From NCBI GenBank assembly GCA_029531795.1, contig JAPEIS010000001.1, positions 6,634,001-6,698,000 on the forward strand: a stretch of 64,000 nucleotides of DNA, read 5' to 3'. Every line of letters starts with the position of its first letter. Position 1 is the stretch's first letter. The translations under genes were made by a program, and so were the position numbers. Of this stretch, positions 47,601 through 59,300 are shown piece after piece. The notes under the pieces were generated by a model. That model worked only from the letters and a program-made list of their open reading frames with translations, was not told where the DNA came from and did no database searches. This stretch comes from Sclerotinia nivalis. Lineage: Eukaryota; Ascomycota; Leotiomycetes; Helotiales; Sclerotiniaceae.

Positions 47601-50600
47601 AGGGTTTGTGAATATGTAGACTAGTCGAACGACTCAAGGTTTCTTTGGTAGCCGAGTCAAATGAGATTCCCTTTTGTGCCAATGCATCAATACCAGTGCA
47701 TTAAAAGTTGAAAAGTGGAATTTTAGTGTCTTAGGTCTGCCAATTTAGATGCCCTGGCATTGTCATGGGATTCAGATGTTCCAACTCCATTGTGACCAAG
47801 ATTACATATCACCGTTGGCTGCTTCTCATCTGCCCCAAAGACTTTATAAATAAAATCCTCCTTCAAGCGGAAGAGCTCAATTATTCTCGTTCCTAACTTG
47901 CGTGTATTCTCGCTTCTCCTTTTTCCCGATAGCATATAAAGCCTTCTTCCCCTTCCCGTTTTCTATATACCATAAAGCACTATCGCCTTTACATTGCACT
48001 TTATGGGGCAATCTGAAAACTCCAATTTCATTTATGTTTTCCTTCCCCAAGATGGGAAGAAGACTTAGCTTAGGTAATAAATTTAAAGGTTTAAATATAT
48101 ATATTATAGTCGATGCTAGGGGAGTGTATTGGCAACAAGAATATACATGTGAAGTCTTTCCATACTTGACAGTGGTAAGAGGACGATGGCCAGGGCCCTA
48201 CAGTATTACCGTCAAGATCAACATGTATACTGAGTACCGACCCACGCAATTTTTCCCACTGTATCTGTACCATCGTCCATCTCCCAACTTTCATGTTTTC
48301 GCATATGCGTCTCCCGAGAGAGCGCGTATGAGGGTTTATATAGTCCATGTTTGCATCTCCTCATTCTTCATACATCACTTGTGGTTTTTGGGTTAGCATT
48401 GCAATATTTCGAATAATATTATTTTTTGTAATCTAGCTTTATTAATGAATATTTCAGCGTAGGAATAGGAAAAACAATACTACCTCGTTGGGGTTATCGC
48501 TGTGGTCACTGAGGTTTCCCCAGCATTTATACAAAGTGCCATAATTGTATTCGAGTTCCGTTTATTACGGGAATGCTGTTCTAGTATCATAGTTGAGAGG
48601 GCTTATATGCTCAGTGTAGTGAGCATTGCTACTTGAGATATATATTTGTCGGCTGAGATTATCAAAGAGCGAGGAAGATCGACTGTCAATTGATGCGTGT
48701 TCACTTGTATTAATAATCCGCTTTTTCCGAAGTCGTCCTTTCTGTCTCAACGCAGTAAGGAGCTATAAATAAACCTATTCTGATTTCCCAAATTTTCGAA
48801 TCATACTCAAGACAATTCCAAACGCTTGCGTATTTATGCAATAGGTTTGTTTTTGATTGACAAAAAACTCTCTCACATATATGAACAATACCATATATAC
48901 GGGGAAATTCATCGTGGAAAACTATTCCTAGTCTTTTTTAACTGTTAAAATGGCGGTATACCCCCGTCATACTTTGTTAACAGCAAGGATATATACTCTG
49001 GTAAGACGACATCAAAACGGAAACGAAAATAAGATGACTGGTAAGAAAATGAGATGATGGTGAATACTCACTCCTGATTCCGGCCTTCTTTGCACATCAT
49101 ACAGTATCACTCGCTCTCTTTCTCAAACTCAAGGAGACAATGCGGATATTGAGTGGTCAATTTGTTGGATCAGCCAGCCTAGATGGCCCATTGGGATTTG
49201 TGATCCATGAAGATACAGATACAAATTGGAAAGCATCTATATTTTATAGTCGACTTCGTAGACTTTGCATTTGGATCTATTCACCATGAGTATACTCAAC
49301 GATTACTTCTAGCTCAAACTCGCTTTGATAATGGATGTTCCGGGGCTGTTTGTTGTAGTATATATATCCTCAATTTTCAGTATATCAAAACTTGGTGCTT
49401 GAGGTCGTGGGACGGTGGAGAGAAATACCATTGAAATATGGATAAGAAGCGCGGGTGTGAAGGTGTAATTCTGGAGGATGACATTCTAGTGGTGGGTGCA
49501 TGTATTAGTGACAGAGAATTAAGGATATATAACCAAAGACATGATAATTAGGGTGGGAAGGATTAAACAGCAATCCATCCCCATGGCATCAATCCACCTT
49601 TCACATCTTTCAACCTTAATCTAATATTCATTTCTCAAAATTTGAGATGATATGCAAGTACGATCAGAATACCAGGCCGTTGGGATGATGGGGGTCTGGA
49701 AGTGATTACCGTGCCATCAAACTCTTACATTCTACTCAATAAGGATACATGGCAAAACATGGAGGCATAACCTGCGTCATAGGGGCTTCATTTCACTATG
49801 CTTCGCTTCACCATTTATTTTGCTATACATGAATCTCCACTCGACCTTATATCTAACCTTCACTCTTTTCATCCCTAATATACCTTAGTTCTCGTTTTAT
49901 TTCCTCTTTCAACACATCAAACTGGCAGAATTTAAACCAGATCCTACATGACACCTGGGCATAATGCCCCGTTACTTCCGAGTATACGTAAACCCTCGTC
50001 TACAAAGGTTTGGCATATGCCCTGCTTTGATTATTAAAGGCATGTACTGTTTAAGGATCAACCTTATCAGTCTAACGTGGTACGTTGGGTTATCGAAATG
50101 TGATTTTCTGGATGAGGTCTCTAGGACAGCGATGATTTGTATACATAAGTTTAGTAATGAGGAAAAGCGAGGTGCGACGTTGACAGTAAGGTTACATACC
50201 ATTTCGACACTAGTATGATCTTGACAGCAGTGTAATAACGCTAATGCAGTATATGGCAGTGAACACGGAAGGAGATCATATATAGCTACAGTAACTAGCC
50301 AAGCCCTTTCTTGAAATCCAGAAGCATGGAACTATTAATTATAAGAAGAATATCCCAGCCCTGCATTTCGCAAGCCCGAGCTCAAAGTGCCCTGGATCGT
50401 ATTCGACGTGCGTTTGAAAAATTCTATAGACAGAAAACGAAAGGGAAGGAGAAGGGGATTTTATAGATGGGCTTTTCGTTTTGGAGTCAAGTGATAAAAT
50501 TCTAGTTTACGTAGGATAGCAGTTTGGATTCCTTTTTCGCTTTCAAGGGGCCTGGTATGATACGAGTTTATGGAGCAGGTGTATATAAAGGGATATCTGA

Positions 50601-52101
50601 GTATACTTTCAATCCGTATAAATAGTGGTGGACGAGATGGAAACCCCAAAAAGGTACAGCTGCCAAACATACATTGCTCGGCTGAGCTTCCTCTTGTAAG
50701 GGGCGATATGCGGTTCACCCTTTTGTGCGTCATGGGGATAGAGGTTGTAGTGATGGCGAAAGGGGATGAAGTGATGATTAGGGTAAAGACATAATATACA
50801 AAGGAATGGGTAGCAAGAAAGATGAAATGACAATAATAGAATACCCCGATTTCAATAATCACTTGGGAGTACTATTCATTTCTTAAGCTCCAAATTTTCC
50901 TTCTAGACGCCGAGTTTATGTATGTTGACATCATTGGGTGAGGTCTGAAGATGCATTCAACATAGATGCAGACAAAAAAAGCCAATCCCAATCTTTTATA
51001 GCTAAATTTCTCTCAGTGAGCAGGCATCTACAATTCGCGGACTACAGGTCCTACATTCCCTCCCTCTACTCATCTCCTCCGTATATCTCATATCTCATTG
51101 CACAGGATGCCCAAAAGTCCTATAAAAGCCACTTCTGACCCCTCAATCTAATCTACAAACTTTCCAACATTCGACGCGAAGTTCAAGCTTATGCACATGG
51201 GCAGATATGTCATGAAGAATATCAAATCCACAAAGTTCCAACACAATCGATTGTATTATATTACACCACAACAAAGAAGTGGCATAGAGTTGGTGTTCCA
51301 GGTAATAAAACTCTAAATCTGACAATGATATCAAGCACGACTTCCATAACAAGCAGTGTAGTTTTTGGCAACAGTAATCAAGATAGTTCGACATTGGAAA
51401 GTGCAGTCATCATGAAGGTCACAACTCTGCTATCCAAGAATATTTACTATCCAAAGGAGGTAAAACTATCTCCGGCCACCTTTAGAGCGTAAACAAACAT
51501 TCGTGTCTTCTTGATGTGTTTTTCTAGCAGAAATTTGCCGATGTTTGTAGTACGAAGAGAAACAGACAGATAACTATAATTTATATAGAGCCACAATGAA
51601 AAGAATCAAGGAATACTGGAGATGCTAGCTAGTAGCTAAGAATAAGCACAGCATACATACCAGGATATCTTACGTAGGGGATATAATCCACATCGCTCAA
51701 CCTCATCACATTTTCCCATTCCATCCTCCAGTCCCTCCTCAAAAATAGGTCCCACGTCCCAATCTCGCCCCACCGCACTCGACTCTCTAAAGGCTTCCCT
51801 TCTTCTCAGCATAAAATCCACGCTCTCCACTATCCTAAACCCCAAATCCCAAGAACAGCAGATAGGATCTTCCTATAAGGGAGCCAAACATATCTATTTG
51901 GTGAACCACGCCCCAATATCCCCCCAAACATTTTCCCTCTGACCACACTTTCCCATTCCCAGACGAAGAAAGCAAACTACCTCGATTGCAACAACAATAA
52001 AAAAAAACGGATAAATCCGACAGCAACCAACCCTCCAAACTAGCAGATAACAATTACAAGCAAGAGCAGATAGGATATATGGCGACGACACAACAACAGC
52101 A
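47601..52101. other. Long gene-poor region downstream of ATP3
   Basis: About 4.5 kb without a supported gene. A 164-codon plus frame (47902-48396, lacking an ATG at its start and without any domain) overlaps an AT-rich stretch. Minus frames at 51636-52091 (65-72 codons) show no domain. Could hold non-coding RNA or an unusual multi-exon gene, but I see no direct sign. Confidence 0.35.
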
Positions 52102-52281
52102 ATGAAAAAAATCTATTCTCCAGAATCGATATTTTCCTTCGCCAATGCTAGCCGAGTCACAACTTTCCCATCCAGCGAAAGTATCAGAGAGATACCGCAG
52201 GACCCTCAACTAACATCTCTTCATCTTCCACGTTTAGTGACGACCGAACAAAGAGACAAGAAGGGGTTGGAACTTTTATAG
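52102..52281 (+). CDS. Possible small protein, 59 aa
   Basis: ATG at 52102 to TAG 52279-52281, starting MKKIYSPESIFSFANASRVT and ending TTEQRDKKGLELL. Composition is soluble and not low-complexity. Upstream, at 52080, a separate 8-codon ATG frame (MATTQQQQ, TGA) overlaps nothing else and would act as a uORF if the region is transcribed. No family recognised, no intron evident, and chance occurrence is quite possible. It is convergent with ALG12. Confidence 0.2.
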   Translation: MKKIYSPESIFSFANASRVTTFPSSESIREIPQDPQLTSLHLPRLVTTEQRDKKGLELL

Positions 52282-52452
52282 AAGTAATGGCGTCCCTGAG
52301 AGACGGGACCTTTCACCAGCTGGTATCATTGTTGACTCTAAAGAAACGGCCAGGAATGAAAATCATAGACAATTGCTTCTTCGCTGCAAAGTTGTTCATA
52401 ACCTTATTTCTATGATACAATGGCGTGGATAAAAATCCTCATCACGCCAAAT

Positions 52453-54455
52453 TCATTCCGTCTCAATCGCCACTCCTTCCTCACTTCCCCTCTCCCTCAA
52501 TCTCTCTTTTTCTTTCTCCACCTGCTGCTCCTCCCTCCAATCCCTCTCATCTCCTATCCTCCTCAAAATTCTAATCCTCCCTTCCATTTTCGGGCCTATC
52601 CACCATCCCCCAGTCACCAATCTTCCCGCATCCCTGAGCAAATTATACGTTCCAAATTTGTTCATCTCTTCAAACATCAATTTCGTTTTCAAATCAATGA
52701 ATCCATTCCCCTCCTTACTTCCCTCCAAAGTTCCTACGCCCTGCTCTTCTATCTTCCTAACCTCCTCGGAATTAGGTGCCTCGCCTTCCTCACCAACACT
52801 AATATTATTCGCCCTATAAACACCCTCCAATCTCTCCGAAAAACTACTTCCATCTCCCGGCCTCAACACCTCAACACCTGCGTACGCAAATACCGTATCT
52901 AAAACCACCCACTTGCCAATCGCCAAGCCAGGTTCTTCCATCAACGCATAATCGAACTTCATCCAAAAAGCCGCTTCTCCCAATTCAGGGGAGTCTTCGG
53001 TTTTGTCGTAGTTCAGCGTGACATTTTGATTGTGGGGAAAACGAAGAGGGAGAGAAGGATATTGTTGAAAACGGGTTATACCTGTCATGCAAGAGAGAAC
53101 GTCCATATGGATTGAGATATTTCGATCTTGCGTGCGTTGTGTGCGCGGAGATCTCGAAAGATCTTTGAGGACATGAGTATGAAGCTGGGAAAGGGCATCT
53201 CCGCCTGGATAGTTGAGGGAGGAAATCATTAGCATAGCTGATGATGCTACGAAGCTCAATACAACTGATCCAACCAAAGCCAAAGACCCAAAGGCATAAA
53301 GCCAACTCTTCGAACGTCGCGTCCAAATATACGAAGCAGAGAGAGAAGCTGCAGCAGTAAGAGGTGGCACGACATAGATGATGAATCTTGACTCTTTATG
53401 AGGTTGCAGACTATAGATTGCAACAAATAGAAGCGAGGGAATAATCAGATCTTTCGAGGTATGTTTTGTTGCCGGAATAGTCAAAGCCAGAGGATGTAAT
53501 AACAGAAGAATCAAAGGATTCATCAACAAACGAGGCAATAGCGAGATAAAATAATGTAAAATAGGAGAAGTACCCCACTCAGAAGACTTCCCCTGAATAG
53601 CATTATAATAAAATCCGGCCAATTCTGGCCACAATGGCTCTTGCCAAAAATATGAATCAATAGGTACTGAAATAGCAAGAGCTAAAATAGCACTCTGTAT
53701 ACCAGCTGGAATGATCATCTTCAACGAAATTCTTGATAACACAAGCAAATATGCCAATTGCGTAAAGAGCAAAATAGCAATCTCAGATCTAAATACCACA
53801 CCGGCAAATACAAAGAGGAATACCCCAACTTTGGGCCTACTTCCTCCTCTTGCTGGAAGAAATTCAGTAAATGCCAAATTTGCTATATCGAATCAGTATT
53901 TCAACCTTCCACCATAAGAATCCAGAGATACAAGAACTCACTAAGACCAAAAGCAAACATATTCGGCAACGTCCTCGAAGCATAATAAACCACATGAAAT
54001 TGCGTAACTTGCAAAACCATATACCACCTCCCAACATCCACCCCAAAAGCCCCCGTCAACCCATTTCTATATCTAACCAAACATGCCGCGTTAAATAATC
54101 CCAACACACCTCTCACAATCACCTGCGCATATCTTCCCTGCGTAAGTAGTAAAATAGGTTTAGAAACTGCGGCTAGAGAAAGTGCTCCGAAGAAAGTCCT
54201 CGGTACTGCGCCGGGAAAGGTGGTATGGTCATAGGTATTTAGAGTAGAAGAGAGGTTTGAGGTAGGGAGACCGTAGGTTAGGATATCGTGGGTAGCTTGG
54301 ATGTTGAAGGATTCTTCGACTTTGGTGTATGGTGCTAGGAGGAGGTGGATGAGGATTAGGGTGGGGAGGGCGGAGGTTAGGAAGATATCTAATGGACTTT
54401 AGCATATTAGATTGACGTATAGAGGTGAGAAGATGAAATTACCTATTCCCTTCAT
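52453..54455 (-). CDS. ALG12: Dolichyl-P-Man: Man7GlcNAc2-PP-Dol alpha-1,6-mannosyltransferase
   Basis: ER-membrane GT22 glycosyltransferase that adds the eighth mannose to the lipid-linked N-glycan precursor in the ER lumen. Three exons, complement of 52453-53882, 53942-54388 and a 13-base first exon 54443-54455, give 629 aa. The first exon codes only MKGI plus one base and splices to IFLTSALPTLILIHLLLAPY, then TKVEESFNIQATHDILTYGL, the GT22 luminal motif with the acidic pair. Further signatures are FRSEIAILL (about 184), DSYFWQEPLWPE and GKSSEWGTSPILHYF (about 230-265), and HKESRF at about 315-320. Multiple hydrophobic segments span residues 5-370. The roughly 230-aa C-terminal part is soluble and ends with a Glu/Arg-rich tail. 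Shares a divergent promoter with YOS1. Confidence 0.92.
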
Positions 54456-54886
54456 TTTTAGTATCTTGCAAGGGAATGTGCAAGTAACGAACGGGGCTGT
54501 ATCTCCAGAGCTATGAAAGGTCCAGACGAGGAAGCTTCACTCTCTACTTCCTTCCACGAGGTAAATTTCTCAAGAAATTGGACAATGGAAGTGAATATTT
54601 GCAAAAGCAAAAACATTATAGCAAGGTATCTCAAAAACTTGTCAATATTCACAAATTCACATGAAAAAAACAAGATATAAATAAAAAATCCCCAAATATC
54701 ATAAAAACGACAACTCAAGGAACACGCAGCCTCAGCCTTGTCTGGTCCGTGCACGAATCCAACATCTGTGGACAACTTCACCTCTTCATCTATCCACAGC
54801 CTTGTCTATATTTCAACCTCCTCCTCATTTTATATCAGTTCAAACCACATAACTACCACCCTAAACAACCCACGGGATCTCTCACA
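54456..54886. promoter_or_regulatory. Divergent ALG12 / YOS1 promoter
   Basis: Only 431 bases separate two head-to-head start codons, so both genes probably share regulatory DNA. No specific factor site can be named with confidence. Confidence 0.6.
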
Positions 54887-55738
54887 ATGTTTTTCATATT
54901 TGGGAATTTGATTTATAGTATGTCTCCCAACACACTTCTGCTTCCACATCTCGCACTTCTCGATGCGCCATATCTATATACTCTTTGTCTAGATATATGT
55001 GCTTGAAGTGCATGATATATTAAGCGCATGGCGCGTTAAATATAAATTCATATACTAATCCCTTCTCTCTTCCAGTCATCGTCCTTCTCACCAACGCCGT
55101 CGCAATTTTATCCGAAGATCGTTTTCTCGCACGCAGTTTGTTACCCCATTTAATTCCCCCTCTCCCCCTTCTCCCCCTTCTCCCCCTTCTCCCCCTTCTC
55201 CCCCTTCTCCCCCTTCTCCCTATTTTGCCCCTCCATCCCAATCCCCTCATCATTCACGGCTCCGAACCCCCCCCAAATCGAGTCCCCCACTCACAGAACT
55301 CCAGCTAACAAACAATTAGTCGGCTGGTCCAACTCAGTCGCCGAACCTGCTTTTGGCGGAAACAACGCAGACACGAGTATTAAATCGAAACTTGTAAATT
55401 TGATGACGAGTGTTAGGACACTCATGAGAAGTAGGTTTTATTTCTTTTATTTCCTGTTTCTGTTTCTTGGATGTTTAAGGATTTGGGATATTGGAGATGT
55501 TGGAGCAGAATAGGGCTAGGCAGGTAGGATGTGGAAGGCAAGGGGAGCATGAGAGGAATAGAGCTACGGGGAGGGTCTGAACTGGAGAGAGCCGCGACAT
55601 AGAATCGAGAAGTGTGGTTTGAGGAATGAGTATTATTGGAGAAGCGACCAACACAAGAACAAGCTAACACAACCTCCCACAGTCCCCCTAATAGGCATCA
55701 ACTCCGTAATAATCATCTACGAAATCGCACTAGGATGA
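54887..55738 (+). CDS. YOS1: Yos1/IER3IP1-like ER-Golgi transport protein
   Basis: Small membrane protein of the Yip1-Yif1-Yos1 complex needed for ER-to-Golgi COPII vesicle traffic. Four exons, 54887-54917, 55076-55135, 55320-55430 and 55683-55738, give 85 aa; every junction is phase 1 and the introns (158, 184, 252 bases) exceed half the gene. The spliced product reads MFFIFGNLIYIIVLLTNAVA, then ILSEDRFLARIGW, a polar middle with KSKLVNLMTSVRTLMRIPLI and the ending NSVIIIYEIALG. The SEDRFLARIGW core, RTLMRIPLIGINS motif and terminal LG are family hallmarks, with a hydrophobic segment at each end. Intron 2 contains a CT-rich minisatellite. Easily missed by gene finders because no exon exceeds 111 bases. 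Confidence 0.92.
55160..55221 (+). repeat. CTCCCCCTT 9-mer minisatellite in a YOS1 intron
   Basis: About seven near-perfect copies of CTCCCCCTT, all within intron 2 of YOS1. Confidence 0.9.
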
Positions 55739-56717
55739 TTTCAATCTCAATTTCAACATCACAAAATCAGAATCACATTCTAGACAAGACGGCACGCATA
55801 TTCAGGGGGCATGTATGCATATGCAGAAGAAGTATCGGAAACAGTGCCAAACACTAAGGCATGAATCGTTGAAAGACTGGAAAACTCAAGAAAAATAAAC
55901 GATCAAGCATTGGGAGTCAAATGTAACAATAAACGGGATTTCCTGATGGACTTCAGATGCGAATAACGCGCTTCATGGAAAAAGAATCCTCCAAAGCGCA
56001 TATACCACAGAACAGAAGAAGGCTGGCGTTTATGTAATTATTTATCATCTACCTATGTATCATCTACCTAGGTAGTCAGGAGATAGGCGAGGAAGGAGTT
56101 GGGGATCAGAGGGAAAGTGAAAATAAATAAATAAAAAAGATCAAATGAGACATCAAAATGCCAATCAAGCACACCAAAAAACCCCCCAACGTTTCTCCCT
56201 CAAGACATTGCAATAGATACGTAAAAAGTAAAAAGTAAAAAGTAGACACGTAGGTTATGTTATGCTATGTTATAGTATGTTATATGAGGTATATGAAGTA
56301 TATGAGTTTCCAAAAAATATACAAGTTATCAATCAAATCAAATCAAATCACACTTTCTTTTCCGCACCCATCCATCCATCCCCATTTCACCTAATATGAA
56401 CCCAACCCCTTCCATTTCCATGCTTGCCTTCCTTTCCATAACATATGCATGCATGCATGCATGCAAGCAGACAAGCAAGCATATAAAGTATAAATAAAAC
56501 AAACTCGATATCAACCATGCATCCCAATATATTCACATGTTCACACACTAATAACCATGCCATACCCCAGCCCCAATGGCATTCGCACCACATCCAACAT
56601 TCCTCAACATTTCTCGATCAACATCAAGAAAAACATCCCATCCCCGGCTTCTTACTCCTCTCACCCTTCTGATTTTTCCCATGCTCTCCTGCAAAAATGT
56701 CAGATAGATACATCCTA
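55739..56717. other. Intergenic between convergent YOS1 and the deubiquitinase
   Basis: Shared 3' UTR space with simple repeats: AAAAGT near 56225, GTTATGCTATGTTATA near 56253-56285, AAATC near 56335, and (GCAT)n at about 56446-56464. No gene supported. Confidence 0.5.
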
Positions 56718-59300
56718 TTATCCACCACCCGGACTCCACAAACTACTCTTCTTCCGTCCCAGGCCTCCAAACGAAAATCTTTCCTTCTTAACCCTCTCAT
56801 GTTTCTCCGGTGTTTGCGGTCCCGATGTTCCTTCAACCGCCGTATTCAAATTCGTACTACTGCTTGATTCGGGTATATTGGTATTCTCTCCACTCTTCTC
56901 TCCATTCTTCTCTTTCTCCTTTTCCTTCTCCCCGTTCTTTCCACTTAAAAATCCTAAACTCTTTCTACTCATACTCTTACTCCCCTTGTGACCCCTATTC
57001 AGACTTAAACCACCGAAGCTTTTACTATCACTCTTCTCATTCCCATTCCCATTATTTTCTTTTTGGCTAGTGGCTACCGATTGTCGTCTTTTCAATTCTC
57101 CCGCTCCCGTTTGTTTACTAAAAGCAATGGTCTTTTTCAATTCCGCTTCTTGTGCTTTACTCGCTTTCCCGGCTTCTTTAGTTGCCTTTTCAGCGTCTTT
57201 TTTCTCTTTCGCAGCAGCTTTCTCGGCTGCCTTTTCAGCCGCCTTTCGAGACTTTTCCGCTCTCTCGGCTTCTTTCTCAGCTTTCTTTTCTCGTCCCTTT
57301 TCTTCCTTAGTTTTGGGTTTAAGTGCGTCGAGAGGTGAAGTAGGGATTCGAGTGGGTACTGGATTGCCTGCAATAGAGGAAGTTACAAGAGGTGCGGTTA
57401 GTGCGTGGTCGAGAGATCCAAATCCATTGGTGTCGCTCTCAATCGGTGTGCTAGGCGTTGCTAAAACCTGTTTTGAGTTTGAAGAGAGATATGTGCCATT
57501 TTGTTGGAGATGTCCCCATGAAATATCTGCTACTTCCGAAGCGGCAGCTACTAGATCGAGGCCTTCCGCTTCTTGATCTTTTCGCATTGCCTCCACTGTA
57601 GTTTCTCGGTAAAACAACACATAGGCGCAGGCTTGTCCTGGTTTATCTCCAAAGAATTGTCGTACGAAACTTTTATCTACCGGCTCTACCATTTCATCAT
57701 CAAAAAGTAACCAACCTCTATCCTCAGTCTTGATTACCGCAACGTAATGTCCGTGAAAGGCATTTGTGCCAATATGTACAACCACGGCGTAAAGTTCATA
57801 CAGTCGATCAGGATCCTCCGCATCATCAGTTGTATTGAACATGCGTAAATGATAGGGGTAGTTGACAGTATAGAATAACTTCTGTAACCGAGTCAAGTCA
57901 TCAGTCCACTTGAACCTTTTCAGGTGAAGCACTAATACTTTCGGTAATGTTTTGATTTTCATACGTTTTTCCGCTTCCTGTAAACCACCGCAGGTATCGC
58001 AATGGAATTTATTCTTCTCGCATAGCATTTCTTCCGCCGAAAACTTTTGCAAACAAGATGTAACGGAAGAATTTTTCTCTAAATCGATGGAAAGGTCCAA
58101 GAATGTCTCATCGCGCTGTGATGTAGTTTCGCATGTCAAGCACTTCGTTTCCGAGACCATTTTCCCCTCAAATATATCATGAACCCATTTAGTCCCTGGA
58201 GATTGCGCCCCGCTTGCCAAACCCATCGAATCGGCAACTGATCGTACGGCAGCTGTCATTGAATCATCAATGCCTCCCTTGTCTTGAGGCGCTACCGACT
58301 GCCGCAGATGCCGAGCATTATCTTCAACATTATTGATAACTGCGTTGAGCATCAATCCATAGAATTCGTGAGCATCTTGGTGCATCGATGTCCGGAACAT
58401 CTCATTATCTCTCCTGAAAACTTCCAAGAACCTTTGTGGGCTAACAACACCTGTCCGAGAGGGATGTGATATCATGGCCGTAAAGATATCCTTCAAAGCT
58501 GTAAAAGTCGTTTCTTCCATGCCGTATGAGCTCGCATGTTCCGTAGTAATTTCTAATATCGGGCCTGCCATCATTGCATGTTTCTTCTTATATTCAGGCG
58601 AATCGGGTTTATCATCAGGTCGAGTTCCTGGTACACCAGGTCCAGGTTGACCGGAATTCATAGCTTGTCTCCTTTTCAGGGCTTCAGCAGCTGATATGCC
58701 TTTGGGTTTGGCTGTTGATAATGCCACTCCATTGGGTTGCGGAGCTCTTGCAGGAACGATTAATTTGGGTAATTGACCATTTGGGGTATCAAAAGGAGAA
58801 TGCGGTGGGTATTTGACAACATTTTCTCTAAAAGGAACTGAATAGTATAACGCCTGTAAAATCGAATTGGCATAACTGAAATGTGTTAGCATCACTGAGA
58901 CGGTACCAGCTTTAAGGAACGAACCATGTATTTCCGAACTAATTTCAACAAGTTAGCATAAACCAATTGGGAATAAATTTGGGGAAGAGGTACATTTTCT
59001 AAACCAAAGAATTTATCACTTCCGTCCGGCCGTATAGGTCCCGCATTCTGTAGCATCTTCACCAGTGGAGTGATCTCCAGTTCAGGCTCTACATCTTGAC
59101 CTTTCCGACTTGTATTTCCATTTCTATCCGTCTATACAAGATCCAATTGTCAGTAAATGATACCATTCAGAACCTCCTCGGACTTAACTGCGCCGGAGCT
59201 CCCCCGCGGTTATAGCAGATGCCGAACCTTTCTCCACACCGTAAATATGAGAGGAAAGAAGACTAACAGCAGGCGAAAGCATTCGAATTATCGAAGCCAT
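56718..59300 (-). CDS. creB: Ubiquitin C-terminal hydrolase, creB / UBP9-UBP13 (USP12/46) type
   Basis: USP-family cysteine protease; the Aspergillus member CreB acts in carbon catabolite repression with a WD40 partner. Model: complement of 56718-58875, 58925-58938, 58994-59131 and 59268-59300, giving 780 aa. Seen motifs are [20 protein letters not shown] and KFFGLEN before the Cys box, the Cys box [20 protein letters not shown] (Cys about 62), [15 protein letters not shown] (QQD-like box), two zinc cysteine pairs (CLTC, CDTC) and [17 protein letters not shown] with the catalytic His. The C-terminal third is a Lys/Glu/Ala coiled coil ([20 protein letters not shown]) and a Ser-rich tail, as in CreB. 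The Cys box is split over a 14-base exon. Only the first exon ([11 protein letters not shown]) is uncertain; real 5' exons may lie further upstream. Confidence 0.88.
58925..58938 (-). other. 14-base micro-exon of the deubiquitinase
   Basis: TTCGGAAATACATG lies between acceptor AAATTAG and donor GTTCGT. It supplies Phe-Gly-Asn-Thr and the first two bases of the catalytic Cys codon. Skipping it would remove the FGNTC box and shift the frame. Confidence 0.85.

Noticed and set aside
47902..48396. 164-codon plus frame downstream of ATP3
   Set aside because: No ATG at its beginning, no domain, aromatic-rich random-looking translation in AT-rich DNA.
52420..52902. 160-codon plus frame at the ALG12 3' end
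   Set aside because: Antisense shadow of the ALG12 C-terminal coding region.
55020..55253. Arg/Gly-rich minus frame
   Set aside because: Translation of the CTCCCCCTT minisatellite inside a YOS1 intron.
57070..57576. 168-codon plus frame opposite the deubiquitinase
   Set aside because: Antisense to the Lys/Glu/Ala coiled-coil repeat; the Phe/Ser-rich translation is an artefact.
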